Assembly: GCF_030325625.1 (NCBI RefSeq) | Contig: NZ_JACAIS010000007.1 | Span: 124,001 to 188,000, forward strand | DNA from: Sphingobacterium sp. N143 | GTDB lineage: Bacteria > Bacteroidota > Bacteroidia > Sphingobacteriales > Sphingobacteriaceae | DNA: 64,000 nt | Direction: 5' to 3' | Shown here: positions 16,764 to 25,761 of the stretch, in pieces | Numbering within the stretch: the stretch's first letter is position 1 | Layout of the letters: each line of letters starts with the position of its first letter | Program-made: the position numbers and the translations under genes | Notes under the pieces: generated by a model | What the model saw: only the letters and a program-made list of their open reading frames with translations | Databases searched by the model: none | What the model was told of the DNA's origin: nothing

Positions 16764-18614
16764 ATGGGAGGATGGAATAGACGCGAATGGATTAAGGTTG
16801 TAGGGCTCACGACATTGGGATCTACTGTTGGTCTACATGCGCTTGGTTTAGATAAACTAGGTTTAGATAAATCATCTGTTAAATATATTGATGGGGAACT
16901 TTATATCCCCAGAGAAAAATATGCTGCTCTTTTTGGCCCAACCACGGGTGATAAAGTGCGCTTGGCTGATACGGAGCTGTTTATAGAAATTGAAAAAGAT
17001 TTCAACGTCTATGGCGAAGAAAATAAATTCGGTGGTGGTAAGACGATCCGTGATGGGATGGGACAATCTGCCCGTGCCCTGCGTGATGAGGATGTTCTGG
17101 ACTTCTGTATCACCAATGTGATCATTATTGACCACTGGGGTATCGTGAAAGCTGATGTTGGTATTAAGGACGGTAAAATTGTCGGTATCGGAAAAGCAGG
17201 TAACCCTGACGTACAGGACGGTGTAACGAAAGGTATGGTCATCGGCGCTTCGACAGAAGTCCACGGGGGTGCAGGTTATGTCCTTACTGCCGGTGGTATT
17301 GATACACACATTCACTTTATATCACCACAGCAGATCGAGACGGCCTTGTATTCGGGTGTAACCACATTTATCGGTGGAGGTACCGGTCCAGCAGACGGTA
17401 CACTGGCAACAACTGTTACATCGGGTAAATGGTATATCGAGCGTATGTTTGAAGCGTTTGAGAACTTACCGATCAACGTTGGGTTCTTCGGTAAAGGCAA
17501 CGTCTCGACAACCAAGCCGATCGAGGAACAAATTGAAGCTGGTGCATTAGGGGTGAAAATCCACGAGGACTGGGGGGCTACGCCTGCAACGATTGATGCG
17601 GCTTTAAAAGTTGCAGATAAGTATGACGTTCAGGTAGCTATACACACGGATACCTTGAATGAAGCTGGTTTCTTGGAAGATACTGTTGCTGCAATAGATG
17701 GTCGTGTTATTCACACCTTCCATACGGAAGGAGCTGGTGGTGGTCACGCACCTGATATTATCAAAATAGCCATGTATCCTAACATTCTTCCTGCATCTAC
17801 TAATCCGACAAAACCGTTTACGGTGAATACCGCTGAAGAGCATCTGGATATGTTGATGGTCTGCCATCACCTGGATAAAAACGTAAAAGAAGATGTTGCC
17901 TTTGCCGATTCACGTATCCGTCCACAGACGATCGCGGCTGAAGATATTCTTCAGGATATGGGGGTATTCTCCATTATGAGTTCGGATAGTCAGGCGATGG
18001 GACGTGTGGGTGAGGTGATCTCGCGTACATTCCAGACCGCACATAAAATGAAAATACAGCGTGGACCTTTGGCAGAGGATAAGGGTAAAGATAATGACAA
18101 CTTCCGCGTAAAGCGTTATGTGTCCAAATTTACCATTAACCCTGCCAAAGCACATGGTGTTGATAAATATATCGGATCTATTGAAATCGGTAAATATGCC
18201 GATCTGATTTTGTGGAAACCAGAGTTGTTCGGGGTGAAGCCCGAGTTGATTATCAAAGGCGGTATGATTTTAGGTGCTAAAATGGGGGATGCCAATGCTT
18301 CTATTCCTACACCACAGCCGATTATCTACAGACCGATGTTCGGAAACTACGGTAAAGCGGTGTCAAAATTGTGTTTCAACTTCGTGTCCAAAATATCCAT
18401 AGAGAATGGAAATATCCAGAAATTGAATTTATCACGTAAATGTTTACCAGTAGAAGGCTGTCGTACAGTAATGAAAAAAGATATGGTACATAATCACGCC
18501 ACACCAAATATCGTGGTCAATCCTGAGACATATGAAGTAACTGTGGACGGAGTTTTAGCTACTTGTGAGCCATTAAAAGAGCTTCCAATGGCACAACGTT
18601 ATTTCCTGTTCTAA
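16764..18614 (+). CDS. ureC: Urease alpha (catalytic) subunit with Tat-like N-terminal extension
   Basis: Nickel-dependent catalytic subunit. All key residues are present at a constant +48 offset from Klebsiella numbering: His182 and His184 (HIH), Lys265 (carbamylated, in GVKIHEDWG), His267, His294, His320, flap Cys367 and His368, and Asp408. The 616 residues exceed the usual 567-572 because of an N-terminal extension: NRREWIK at 5-11, a hydrophobic stretch to about residue 30, then a linker to the normal start region near 48. Twin arginines plus a weakly hydrophobic segment resemble a Tat signal. No AxA cleavage site is clear, so it may act as an anchor. There is no internal Met before residue 91, so the extension is unlikely to be a start-calling error unless a GTG or TTG is used. 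Confidence 0.95.
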   Translation: MGGWNRREWIKVVGLTTLGSTVGLHALGLDKLGLDKSSVKYIDGELYIPREKYAALFGPTTGDKVRLADTELFIEIEKDFNVYGEENKFGGGKTIRDGMGQSARALRDEDVLDFCITNVIIIDHWGIVKADVGIKDGKIVGIGKAGNPDVQDGVTKGMVIGASTEVHGGAGYVLTAGGIDTHIHFISPQQIETALYSGVTTFIGGGTGPADGTLATTVTSGKWYIERMFEAFENLPINVGFFGKGNVSTTKPIEEQIEAGALGVKIHEDWGATPATIDAALKVADKYDVQVAIHTDTLNEAGFLEDTVAAIDGRVIHTFHTEGAGGGHAPDIIKIAMYPNILPASTNPTKPFTVNTAEEHLDMLMVCHHLDKNVKEDVAFADSRIRPQTIAAEDILQDMGVFSIMSSDSQAMGRVGEVISRTFQTAHKMKIQRGPLAEDKGKDNDNFRVKRYVSKFTINPAKAHGVDKYIGSIEIGKYADLILWKPELFGVKPELIIKGGMILGAKMGDANASIPTPQPIIYRPMFGNYGKAVSKLCFNFVSKISIENGNIQKLNLSRKCLPVEGCRTVMKKDMVHNHATPNIVVNPETYEVTVDGVLATCEPLKELPMAQRYFLF

Positions 18615-18622
18615 TTCAATCT

Positions 18623-19117
18623 ATGATTTTAGCAAGAGACATTAAAGGCAATATTTGGGCGGATGGCAAGGAGCAGGATGCTGTGGAACTTGATTTTTTA
18701 GCGCTTGAATGGTTCGATACCGAGCGACGTGTCATTCGGGGATTCACTAGTCAGGGGCGGGAAATCGGATTTAAAAATCTGGGCGAGGACCCCTTGTTCG
18801 ATGGTGATATCCTGTTTGAAACAGCGGAGCTCCGTGTTGTTGTCCGAATATTGCCCTGTCCTTGTTTGGTCGTACGGCCAAAAAATGTATTGGATATGGC
18901 AAGAATATGTTTGGAGATTGGCAATAAGCATATCCCTGTTTTTATCAACGCAGCTCATGAAATCATAGCGGCTTACGAAAATCCGCTATGGGAACAATTG
19001 CAGCGGGCTGGATTTACACCCACTAAAGAGTCTCGTGTAATCGAACGAACGCATACACTGCGCATACATCAGTATGCTGTCGTGCAAAATAAAATTAGCC
19101 TGGCAAAAGAAATGTAG
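18623..19117 (+). CDS. ureE: Urease accessory protein UreE (nickel metallochaperone)
   Basis: 164 residues. Delivers nickel to the UreG-UreF-UreD-apourease complex. The N-terminal peptide-binding domain is followed by the metal domain with ILPCPCLVV and the conserved GNKHIPV motif, whose His binds nickel at the dimer interface. The C-terminus has a few histidines (ERTHTLRIHQY) but no long His tail. It lies 8 bp after ureC. A second, divergent UreE-like gene ends the cluster at 21630-22109. Confidence 0.92.
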   Translation: MILARDIKGNIWADGKEQDAVELDFLALEWFDTERRVIRGFTSQGREIGFKNLGEDPLFDGDILFETAELRVVVRILPCPCLVVRPKNVLDMARICLEIGNKHIPVFINAAHEIIAAYENPLWEQLQRAGFTPTKESRVIERTHTLRIHQYAVVQNKISLAKEM

Positions 19118-19195
19118 GGAATATACTGTCTGAGGACACAATCCTATATATCGATATGCCGAGCCGATGCCATTAAAAATAAATAATTTAGAGAT

Positions 19196-19882
19196 ATGAA
19201 TCCATTGTTGACATTGATGCAGATCAATGATTCCGTGTTTCCGATTGGAGGATTTACGCATTCCTATGGATTGGAAACTTATATTACCAAAGGTCTTGTA
19301 CATGACTCAAAAACTGCCAAAGAGTATGCGCAGACTTTATTGGAACATAGCTTCTATTACAATGATGCAGCCTTTTTTCATAAGACATGGCAATTATGCG
19401 AAACAAAGGCAACCAAAAAAAAGGTAGCCGAGTTAGACGCCTTGATCACGGCTTTTAAAGCACCTTATGAAATTCGGGATGCCAGTAAAAAATTAGGCAT
19501 ACGCTTTCTAAAGCTGACCGAAAAATTGCAGCCGGTTAAGCGTTGTTCCGCTTATTTAAAAGCGATAAATGCCCAGGAACTGCATGGACACTACGCAATG
19601 GCTTTTGCCATGTTTGCACATGCACAGGGAATTAGTTATGCAGATGCACTGAGTGCTTTCTATTATAATTCGCTCAATGGCATTATGACCAATTGTGCAA
19701 AATTGGTTCCTATCAGTCAGATGGACGCACAACATATTCTGTTTAAACTGCAGCCATTGATCAATAAATTAGTTGCTGCACAGCCCACATTGGAAGAGGA
19801 TTTAATCGGTAATTGCTGTATCGCGCAAGATATCCGTTGTATGCAACATGAAAAGCTATATACACGGATTTATATATCCTAG
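19196..19882 (+). CDS. ureF: Urease accessory protein UreF
   Basis: 228 residues, all-helical. The N-terminal signature SVFPIGGFTHSYGLETYI is characteristic of UreF, which bridges UreD and UreG and gates nickel transfer. The C-terminus ends with a short basic/aromatic tail. It lies 78 bp after ureE and is followed by a 153-bp spacer that contains a mini-ORF overlapping the ureG start. Confidence 0.94.
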   Translation: MNPLLTLMQINDSVFPIGGFTHSYGLETYITKGLVHDSKTAKEYAQTLLEHSFYYNDAAFFHKTWQLCETKATKKKVAELDALITAFKAPYEIRDASKKLGIRFLKLTEKLQPVKRCSAYLKAINAQELHGHYAMAFAMFAHAQGISYADALSAFYYNSLNGIMTNCAKLVPISQMDAQHILFKLQPLINKLVAAQPTLEEDLIGNCCIAQDIRCMQHEKLYTRIYIS

Positions 19883-20000
19883 CAGTGGGAACATGGTCTA
19901 AACTTAAAAATTTATCTCTTTTAAGCGAGCTAAATCTTAACCTGGTAAATTTCATCCAAGCGATGTAAAAATTGGTAGTGGTGAAACCACCGGAGGCCGC

Positions 20001-20039
20001 ATGAAAGCTTTAAAGGGAAAAACAAAATTATACGGATGA
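20001..20039 (+). CDS. Candidate 12-residue upstream ORF coupled to ureG
   Basis: ATG at 20001 follows GGAGG (19992-19996) by 4 nt, a strong Shine-Dalgarno that is rare in Bacteroidota. Twelve codons ([12 protein letters not shown]) end at a TGA whose first two bases are the last two of the ureG ATG. A small hairpin (GTGGT-GAA-ACCAC) lies just before the Shine-Dalgarno. This would couple ureG translation to the mini-ORF. It is purely sequence-based and expression is unknown. Confidence 0.35.
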   Translation: MKALKGKTKLYG

Positions 20040-20665
20040 AAAAGACGTCAAAAAGAAACTATGTAAAAATTGGTGTTGCCGGACCTGTTGGATCAGGCAA
20101 GACTGCTTTGATCGAACGATTGACACGTTCGATGTCCGCAGATTATAGCATCTGTGTTGTTACAAATGATATTTATACACGTGAAGATGCGATGTATCTA
20201 CAGCAAAATTCGGCATTGCCCGCAGAACGCATCATTGGTGTAGAGACCGGCGGATGTCCACATACCGCAATCCGTGAGGATGCATCGATGAATATTGAAG
20301 CTGTGGAAGAATTGGCTGACCGTTTTGAGGATGTGGAGCTGATTTTTGTTGAAAGTGGGGGGGATAATCTGACAGCAACGTTCAGCCCGGATTTGGCAGA
20401 TTTAACCATTTTTGTGCTTGATGTTGCCGAAGGTGAAAAAATGCCACGTAAAGGCGGCCCTGGCATCACACGTTCAGACTTACTATTGATCAATAAAATT
20501 GATTTGGCACCCTATGTGCATGCGGATCTGGAAGTTATGCGTCAGGATACATTGCGGATGCGTGGAGAACGTCCTTTTATTTTTACGAATCTGATGACAT
20601 TGGAAGGTTTGGAAGATGTAAAGAAATGGATCAGAGAATATGCTTTATTAGAACAAGTCGGCTAA
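20036..20665 (+). CDS. ureG: Urease accessory GTPase UreG
   Basis: 209 residues, the usual length. SIMIBI-class GTPase that drives nickel insertion. The P-loop GPVGSGKT is at about residues 16-23. The metal-binding CPH motif appears in GGCPHTAI near residue 73. VESGGDNL, the switch region, and INKID for guanine recognition are all present. It starts at ATG 20036 within ATGA overlapping the mini-ORF stop. ureD follows after 12 bp. Confidence 0.97.
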   Translation: MKKTSKRNYVKIGVAGPVGSGKTALIERLTRSMSADYSICVVTNDIYTREDAMYLQQNSALPAERIIGVETGGCPHTAIREDASMNIEAVEELADRFEDVELIFVESGGDNLTATFSPDLADLTIFVLDVAEGEKMPRKGGPGITRSDLLLINKIDLAPYVHADLEVMRQDTLRMRGERPFIFTNLMTLEGLEDVKKWIREYALLEQVG

Positions 20666-20677
20666 AAACAAAGGGAT

Positions 20678-21637
20678 ATGGATAGTAAGATAGTAATAAA
20701 TGTAGCCAAAGAGGATGGTAGAAGCAGGCTGAAAGAAAGCTACCATAATGCACCTTATAAATTGACCCATTATGGAGCAGCGAATCTCACTGACCATCTG
20801 GAAATGATTATCATGAGTGCATCACCTGGTATTATGGATACAGATCATCTTCATATTGATGTCCATGTAAAGGAAGAGGCTCAATTAAAGTTGTTTACGC
20901 AGTCTTTCAATAAATTGCATCCGATGAAAACTGGTGCTAGCCAGCATACTGATGTACAGGTTGCTGGGGGCGGTATATTACATTACATTCCGCATCCAGT
21001 TACACCTTTTAAAGACTCTATATTTAAGGCAACCAATCATATTCATCTGGCAGAAGATGCGGTTTTGATGTGGGGTGATATTATCAGTGTTGGGCGGATC
21101 TATATGAAAGAAGCATTTGAATTTGATCGTTTGCATACACAGACCAAGATTTTCAGATCCGGAAAGCTGGCCTTCATCGATAATCAGCTGTTGCAACCCA
21201 AGATGCAGCCCATTCAGAAAATGCTGTTTTTTGAAGGTTATACCCATCAGGCTACCTTTTTGTTCTCCGCTCTTTTTGCTCAAGAATTAAAAAACGAGCT
21301 TGATGAAATATTGACCGTAGAATACAACGACATCTCTTATGGATTTACCCAGGCTTCATCGGATGTTATTATGCTAAGAGCGCTGGGGTCTGATGGTGAA
21401 CTGCTCTATGATTTTCTTCAGATGTTGGGGCAATTGTGCTGGGACTTTACGATGCATAAACTGTCGGTGTCGAAAGAAATTGAAGCCGTAGAAAATGAGG
21501 TAACTGAGCCTTTGCCAGTTGTGGCAGAAGTAGTAGTCGTGGAAGAGACAGTTATTGCTAAAAAGAAAAGCACAGCTAGTCCGCGTAACAAGAAAGTAAG
21601 CAAAAATAAACAGGGAGAAGAACTGAAATATGCGTAA
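20678..21637 (+). CDS. ureD: Urease accessory protein UreD (UreH)
   Basis: 319 residues. The body (about 1-265) has UreD features: KLTHYGAANLTDHLEMIIMSASPGIMDTD-type start region, TQSFNKLHPM and GDIISVGR. UreD is the scaffold that carries nickel to apourease together with UreF. Beyond about residue 275 there is an extra low-complexity tail, first Glu/Val-rich (VVAEVVVVEE) then Lys/Ser-rich (AKKKSTASPRNKKVSKNK), absent from typical UreD. The stop overlaps the start of the second ureE-like gene by 8 bp. Confidence 0.92.
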   Translation: MDSKIVINVAKEDGRSRLKESYHNAPYKLTHYGAANLTDHLEMIIMSASPGIMDTDHLHIDVHVKEEAQLKLFTQSFNKLHPMKTGASQHTDVQVAGGGILHYIPHPVTPFKDSIFKATNHIHLAEDAVLMWGDIISVGRIYMKEAFEFDRLHTQTKIFRSGKLAFIDNQLLQPKMQPIQKMLFFEGYTHQATFLFSALFAQELKNELDEILTVEYNDISYGFTQASSDVIMLRALGSDGELLYDFLQMLGQLCWDFTMHKLSVSKEIEAVENEVTEPLPVVAEVVVVEETVIAKKKSTASPRNKKVSKNKQGEELKYA

Positions 21638-22109
21638 ACCGAAAGAGCCTGCCGAGATCCTTATTGAGTCCATTCCCAATTTTGAGCATGTTAAATTCAA
21701 TCGTGAATCGGATATCTTGGATCTTTCCTACTTTGAAGTGAATAAGCGTGTTATCCATCGCAAAACGCGTAATGGTAATTCCGTAAAGATACATCGAGAT
21801 GAGAGCACAGCACTACAGTCGGGACAATGTATTTATCATAGCGGTGATCTATTCATCCAGGTCAATATCTTACCTTGCCTTTGTGTACTGCTGGATAGCC
21901 AGGATCTTTCTGTAGTCGGCGAATTCTGTTTTGATGTGGGCAATCGTCATCTGCCTGTTTATCTGAAATCAGATGGGCGTTTTGCTGTTTCATATGATGG
22001 CAGGTTATATCAGGCGTTAAAAGAAAAATACAATGGTTCCATAACACTTGAAAATGCTATTTTGGAACCAGATGAACAAATTACTTACTCTCGGAGAGCT
22101 AAAAATTAA
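21630..22109 (+). CDS. Second UreE-like protein
   Basis: 159 residues. Not a named family member, but it aligns along its length with the UreE at 18623: ILPCLCVLL here against ILPCPCLVV, and FDVGNRHLPVYL here against LEIGNKHIPVFI. The nickel-site His in GNRH is kept. It has an extra lysine-rich N-terminus and almost no histidine in the C-terminus. The ATG overlaps the ureD end by 8 bp, so it belongs to the same operon. It could be a specialised chaperone for another nickel step, a UreE-heterodimer partner or a regulatory decoy. The duplication looks old because identity is low. Confidence 0.75.
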   Translation: MRKPKEPAEILIESIPNFEHVKFNRESDILDLSYFEVNKRVIHRKTRNGNSVKIHRDESTALQSGQCIYHSGDLFIQVNILPCLCVLLDSQDLSVVGEFCFDVGNRHLPVYLKSDGRFAVSYDGRLYQALKEKYNGSITLENAILEPDEQITYSRRAKN

Positions 22110-22178
22110 AAGAGATATGTCTGGTAAATCCCAGGTCAATTTTTGAATAAACTGGGGAAAATATGCATTTTTGTAGGT

Positions 22179-23228
22179 ATGATATTTGGTGCGGAACTGC
22201 AAGCTTGGTATTTACAGCACAAACGTGATTTACCATGGCGCGAAACAAAAAATGCTTATAAAATCTGGCTTTCTGAAATTATCCTGCAACAGACCCGGGT
22301 TGAACAAGGGCTCCCTTATTATTTACGTTTTGTAGAACGTTTTAAAACTGTTGTTGATTTTGCGAATGCAAATGAAGATGATATTCTACATCTCTGGCAA
22401 GGACTGGGTTATTATTCCAGAGGAAGGAATATGCACAAGGCCGCAGGTATTGTCCGTGACCAGTATGATGGTGTTTTTCCTGTAGACTACAAAACTTTAT
22501 TAACTCTTCCGGGGGTAGGAGAATATACAGCTGCGGCTATATCTTCCTTTGCCAATAATGAGGCTCAGGCGGTCTTGGATGGGAATGTGTTTCGGGTTCT
22601 CTCCCGATACTATGGTATAAATATTCCGATCAATTCTACGGAGGGGAAGAAGGTCTTTGCAACAATAGCCAAAGAGAATCTCGATCAGCAGCAGCCTGCA
22701 CTGTATAATCAGGCAATTATGGATTTTGGGGCAATTCATTGCAAACCCAAGCAGCCATTGTGTGCGTCATGTATGTTTCGTGCCTCCTGTTATGCCCTGC
22801 TTCAAGGAGAGGTGGACCAATTACCCGTAAAACTTAAAGCCAAAGCAAGCAAGGACAGGTACTTCAATTATCTTATTCTGAAGGATGATAACCGTGTGCT
22901 GATGTCAAAACGGGGTGGGGGCGATGTGTGGCAAAATTTATACGAGTTTCCTTTAATAGAGTCTGATCGTACACTGAGCATACCTGAAATTCTTGAACAT
23001 GAGCTGTTTGTTCAACATTTTGGACATACAGCAAATATCAACATTTTGCAAAAACAGACAAAGCATGTTTTGAGTCATCAGAATATCTATGCGACATTTT
23101 TTGAAGTGAGGTTAGCGGGCAGTCTAATTCAAAAAAAATCCAGTTGGGATTATGTATTTTTAAAAGATTTAGATAAATTAGCTAAACACAAGTTGATCTT
23201 TACTTTTTTGGAAAGATCAAATTTTTAA
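22179..23228 (+). CDS. mutY: A/G-specific adenine glycosylase MutY
   Basis: Removes adenine mispaired with 8-oxoguanine. HhH-GPD domain in the first 210 residues with LSEIILQQT, the hairpin LPGVGEYTAAAI and catalytic Asp in VLDGNV. The iron-sulfur loop C-x6-C-x2-C-x5-C is at about residues 194-210 (CKPKQPLCASC, then MFRASC). The C-terminal NUDIX-like domain that reads 8-oxoG covers about 230-345. ATG 22179 is preferred over the upstream ATG at 22143 because the family begins a few residues before WYLQHKRDLPW. It is followed by ssb after 19 bp. Confidence 0.94.
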   Translation: MIFGAELQAWYLQHKRDLPWRETKNAYKIWLSEIILQQTRVEQGLPYYLRFVERFKTVVDFANANEDDILHLWQGLGYYSRGRNMHKAAGIVRDQYDGVFPVDYKTLLTLPGVGEYTAAAISSFANNEAQAVLDGNVFRVLSRYYGINIPINSTEGKKVFATIAKENLDQQQPALYNQAIMDFGAIHCKPKQPLCASCMFRASCYALLQGEVDQLPVKLKAKASKDRYFNYLILKDDNRVLMSKRGGGDVWQNLYEFPLIESDRTLSIPEILEHELFVQHFGHTANINILQKQTKHVLSHQNIYATFFEVRLAGSLIQKKSSWDYVFLKDLDKLAKHKLIFTFLERSNF

Positions 23229-23247
23229 CCATTTATGCTTTTAAATT

Positions 23248-23706
23248 ATGTCAGGAGTTAACAAAGTCATTTTAGTGGGACATCTTGGAAAAGATCCCGA
23301 AATTCGCTATTTAGAAGGTAATGTATCTGTCGCCAGTTTTCCATTGGCAACTTCAGAAACTTATAATAAGGACGGGAAACGGGTTGAACAGACCGAGTGG
23401 CACAATATTGTGATGTGGCGTGGTTTGGCGGACGTGGCAGTGAAGTACCTCACAAAGGGTAAGTTGGTCTACATCGAGGGGCGTCTGCGTACGCGTACCT
23501 ATGAGGATAAAGAAGGAATTAGACGGTATGCAACGGAAGTCGTCGCTGAAACTTTCACACTTTTGGGACGGAAATCGGATTTTGAACCTACTGGAGGCGC
23601 AAATGCAAATAATACTGCAAATACGCAAGCCCAGAAAACAGATGATAAGGAAGTAGAAGTCGATTTTACTGAAAATGACCAAGAAGATAACCCCTTGCCA
23701 TTTTAA
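23248..23706 (+). CDS. ssb: Single-stranded DNA-binding protein (main copy)
   Basis: 152 residues. OB fold over about 1-108 (MSGVNKVILVGHLGKDPE start, WHNIVMWR, LVYIEGRLRTR), then a flexible Asn/Thr/Gln-rich linker and the acidic protein-interaction tip ending NPLPF. It follows mutY by 19 bp. A divergent second SSB is encoded at 59972-60367. Confidence 0.96.
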   Translation: MSGVNKVILVGHLGKDPEIRYLEGNVSVASFPLATSETYNKDGKRVEQTEWHNIVMWRGLADVAVKYLTKGKLVYIEGRLRTRTYEDKEGIRRYATEVVAETFTLLGRKSDFEPTGGANANNTANTQAQKTDDKEVEVDFTENDQEDNPLPF

Positions 23707-23746
23707 AACAATTTAGAAATATCTATACTATCTGAAGGATAGACAG

Positions 23747-23785
23747 CATAGCCAAAATTTCTTTTTAGCAGAAATTTTGGCTATG
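23747..23785 (+). terminator. 16-bp perfect hairpin between ssb and pheS
   Basis: CATAGCCAAAATTTCT (23747-23762) pairs perfectly with AGAAATTTTGGCTATG (23770-23785) around TTTTAGC. It is followed by a short T-rich stretch. It ends 12 nt before the pheS ATG, so it may terminate ssb, control pheS, or both. Confidence 0.65.
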
Positions 23786-23797
23786 TTTGTTGTCATT

Positions 23798-24838
23798 ATG
23801 TTGCAAGATAAAATTACGCAGTATACTGAAGAAATTAAGGCGTTTTCGCCATCTTCTTCAGCCGATGTAGAAAATTTCAGATTGAAGTTTTTAGTTTCCA
23901 AAGGGATCGTAAAGAATCTTTTTGATGAATTCAAAACCGTTACTCCTGAAGAGAAACGTACTTTGGGAAAAGTGTTGAATGACTTTAAACAATTGGCAGA
24001 AAATACATTCAAAGAAGGACAGGAGAAGTTTGGTGCGAATGAAAAACAAAAATCCCAGCAAATCGAAGGTGATTTAACACTGCCTGGAAATGGGTTTCAA
24101 CTGGGATCTAGACATCCAATTTCATTAGTTCGTAAAGAAATTGTTGAAATCTTTAAGAAATTAGGGTTTATTGTTTCGGAAGGTCCAGAAATTGAGGACG
24201 ACTGGCATAATTTTTCAGCTTTAAATTTTCCGCCTGAACATCCTGCTCGCGACATGCAAGATACGTTTTTTATTAAAAAACAAGAAGGTAATGATATTAC
24301 GTTAAGAACACATACTTCTTCTGTGCAGGTTCGTTTGATGGAGGCGGGAAAGCCGCCATTCCGGGCTATTATGCCGGGACGGGTTTATAGAAATGAGGCT
24401 ATCTCAGCACGTGCGCACTGCTTCTTTCATCAGGTAGAAGGCATATACGTGGATGAAAATGTTTCTTTTGCCGATTTGAAGCAGACATTATACCATTTTG
24501 TTCAGGAGATGTACGGAGAAGGTACAAAAGTACGTTTCAGGCCTTCTTATTTCCCGTTTACTGAACCTTCAGCTGAAATGGATATTTCCTGTACGATCTG
24601 TAAAGGTGCTGGATGTAATCTGTGTAAATATTCTGGTTGGGTAGAGATCCTGGGATGTGGCATGGTGGATCCTAATGTACTTGAAAATTGTGGTATCGAC
24701 AGTAAAAAATATGCTGGCTTTGCCTTCGGTATGGGGATTGAACGTATTACGAACCTCAAATATGTGATTAAAGATTTACGTCTTTTCTCAGAAAATGATA
24801 CACGTTTCTTAGCTCAATTTGAAACGGAATTAATATAA
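23798..24838 (+). CDS. pheS: Phenylalanyl-tRNA synthetase alpha subunit
   Basis: 346 residues from ATG 23798 (MLQDKI). An upstream TTG reading adds seven residues inside the hairpin and is rejected. The N-terminal coiled-coil precedes a class II catalytic core: motif 2 GRVYRNEAISARAH, a Cys-rich insertion CTICKGAGCNLCKY, and motif 3 GFAFGMGIERITNLKY. It needs PheT, which is not in this window. It charges tRNA-Phe in the cytosol. Confidence 0.97.
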   Translation: MLQDKITQYTEEIKAFSPSSSADVENFRLKFLVSKGIVKNLFDEFKTVTPEEKRTLGKVLNDFKQLAENTFKEGQEKFGANEKQKSQQIEGDLTLPGNGFQLGSRHPISLVRKEIVEIFKKLGFIVSEGPEIEDDWHNFSALNFPPEHPARDMQDTFFIKKQEGNDITLRTHTSSVQVRLMEAGKPPFRAIMPGRVYRNEAISARAHCFFHQVEGIYVDENVSFADLKQTLYHFVQEMYGEGTKVRFRPSYFPFTEPSAEMDISCTICKGAGCNLCKYSGWVEILGCGMVDPNVLENCGIDSKKYAGFAFGMGIERITNLKYVIKDLRLFSENDTRFLAQFETELI

Positions 24839-24864
24839 CTCATGATTAGAAGGGCTGTTAAAAT

Positions 24865-24925
24865 CATCACATTGCTTTCGGCTTTATTGGAACTTATATT
24901 GAAGAAGAGCCAATGCAATGTGATG
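24865..24925. promoter_or_regulatory. Long-range inverted repeat upstream of the TetR gene
   Basis: CATCACATTGC (24865-24875) is perfectly complementary to GCAATGTGATG (24915-24925), with inner GGCT and AGCC also complementary. It lies between pheS and the TetR gene. It could be a terminator for pheS without a T-tract, or an RNA element or operator for the regulator. Confidence 0.45.
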
Positions 24926-24979
24926 TGTTGTAGTCTTGTCCCTTTCCTCGACATTTGTCATTAGTATTACCTGAAGCAT

Positions 24980-25555
24980 ATGGAACCAGATCATATCATT
25001 GAATCCATAAAAAGAACTGCACGGGAACTTTTTCGTCAAAATGGTTATCATAAGACCAGTGTAAATGCACTGGCAAAGAAGGCCAAGGTTGCTAAGGCTA
25101 CTGTTTACAAGTATTTCGATAGTAAAGAGATGATTTTGCATGCTATTCTGATGGACTACCTTCGGGCGAGTTTGCAGGATATCCTAAAAACCGCAAAATA
25201 CGAGGATGATATGGCTTCTTTCTTGGCATTTACTATTCTGCGCGTTAGTCGATTGACCTATACGGCCTGTAATGAACTGATTGGCTGGGAATTTATACGT
25301 GAATCTGCGAATGCTCAGGAATACCTCAAAACACTATCCGAGGACCTGGAATTTTTGCTTTTGAGTACATTTATCCAGAACGAGAAGATTAATGAAGCCA
25401 TCAATGAAGAAAAATTGACGTTTCTGATAAAATCCAGTAAAAGTATCGTATTCTCGTTTGCCTTTACGGCTGTCACAGATGCCGATGTGCGTAAAAATTT
25501 TATTTCATTTCAAAAGGAGATCCTACCTTATTTGGTCCAGGCCACTGTTCAATAA
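24980..25555 (+). CDS. TetR/AcrR-family transcriptional regulator
   Basis: 191 residues. The N-terminal helix-turn-helix (about residues 5-52) has the family pattern TARELFRQNGYHKTSVNALAK followed by VAKATVYKYFDSKEMIL. The C-terminal ligand domain is helical and unassigned. Neighbours on both sides are housekeeping genes in the same direction, so the target may be its own gene or distant. ATG 24980 is the only sensible start. Confidence 0.9.
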   Translation: MEPDHIIESIKRTARELFRQNGYHKTSVNALAKKAKVAKATVYKYFDSKEMILHAILMDYLRASLQDILKTAKYEDDMASFLAFTILRVSRLTYTACNELIGWEFIRESANAQEYLKTLSEDLEFLLLSTFIQNEKINEAINEEKLTFLIKSSKSIVFSFAFTAVTDADVRKNFISFQKEILPYLVQATVQ

Positions 25556-25761
25556 GACCTGGCTTACTCTGGTCTCGCCTTCAATTTAATCAGCTTTTGA
25601 TATCATCTTTTCATGATGATTTATTTTTGTCTATAAGAAGACACCTTCCTTTTACGCTAAGCGCTCAAAAAAAAATAGATTGACCATTCGGGTAAGAAAC
25701 ATTTTCTTAAGAAAATAAGGAGCGATGAAAAGTAGTTATAAAAATCGTATTTTTGCGAACT

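Noticed and set aside
16872..17315. A 147-residue antisense ORF inside ureC
   Set aside because: It lies opposite the highly conserved urease catalytic gene and has no family features; a shadow frame.
19883..20000. Cobalamin or other known riboswitch between ureF and ureG
   Set aside because: A GGCCGCATGAAAG-like stretch caught the eye, but no full aptamer order is present.
19937..20039. A longer ORF extending the ureG mini-ORF upstream
   Set aside because: The frame is open to a TAA but has no ATG, GTG or TTG in a sensible place; only the ATG at 20001 has a Shine-Dalgarno.
25753..25761. TTG as the rlmD start
   Set aside because: The codon begins inside a -7 promoter box; ATG at 25762 fits the family start.
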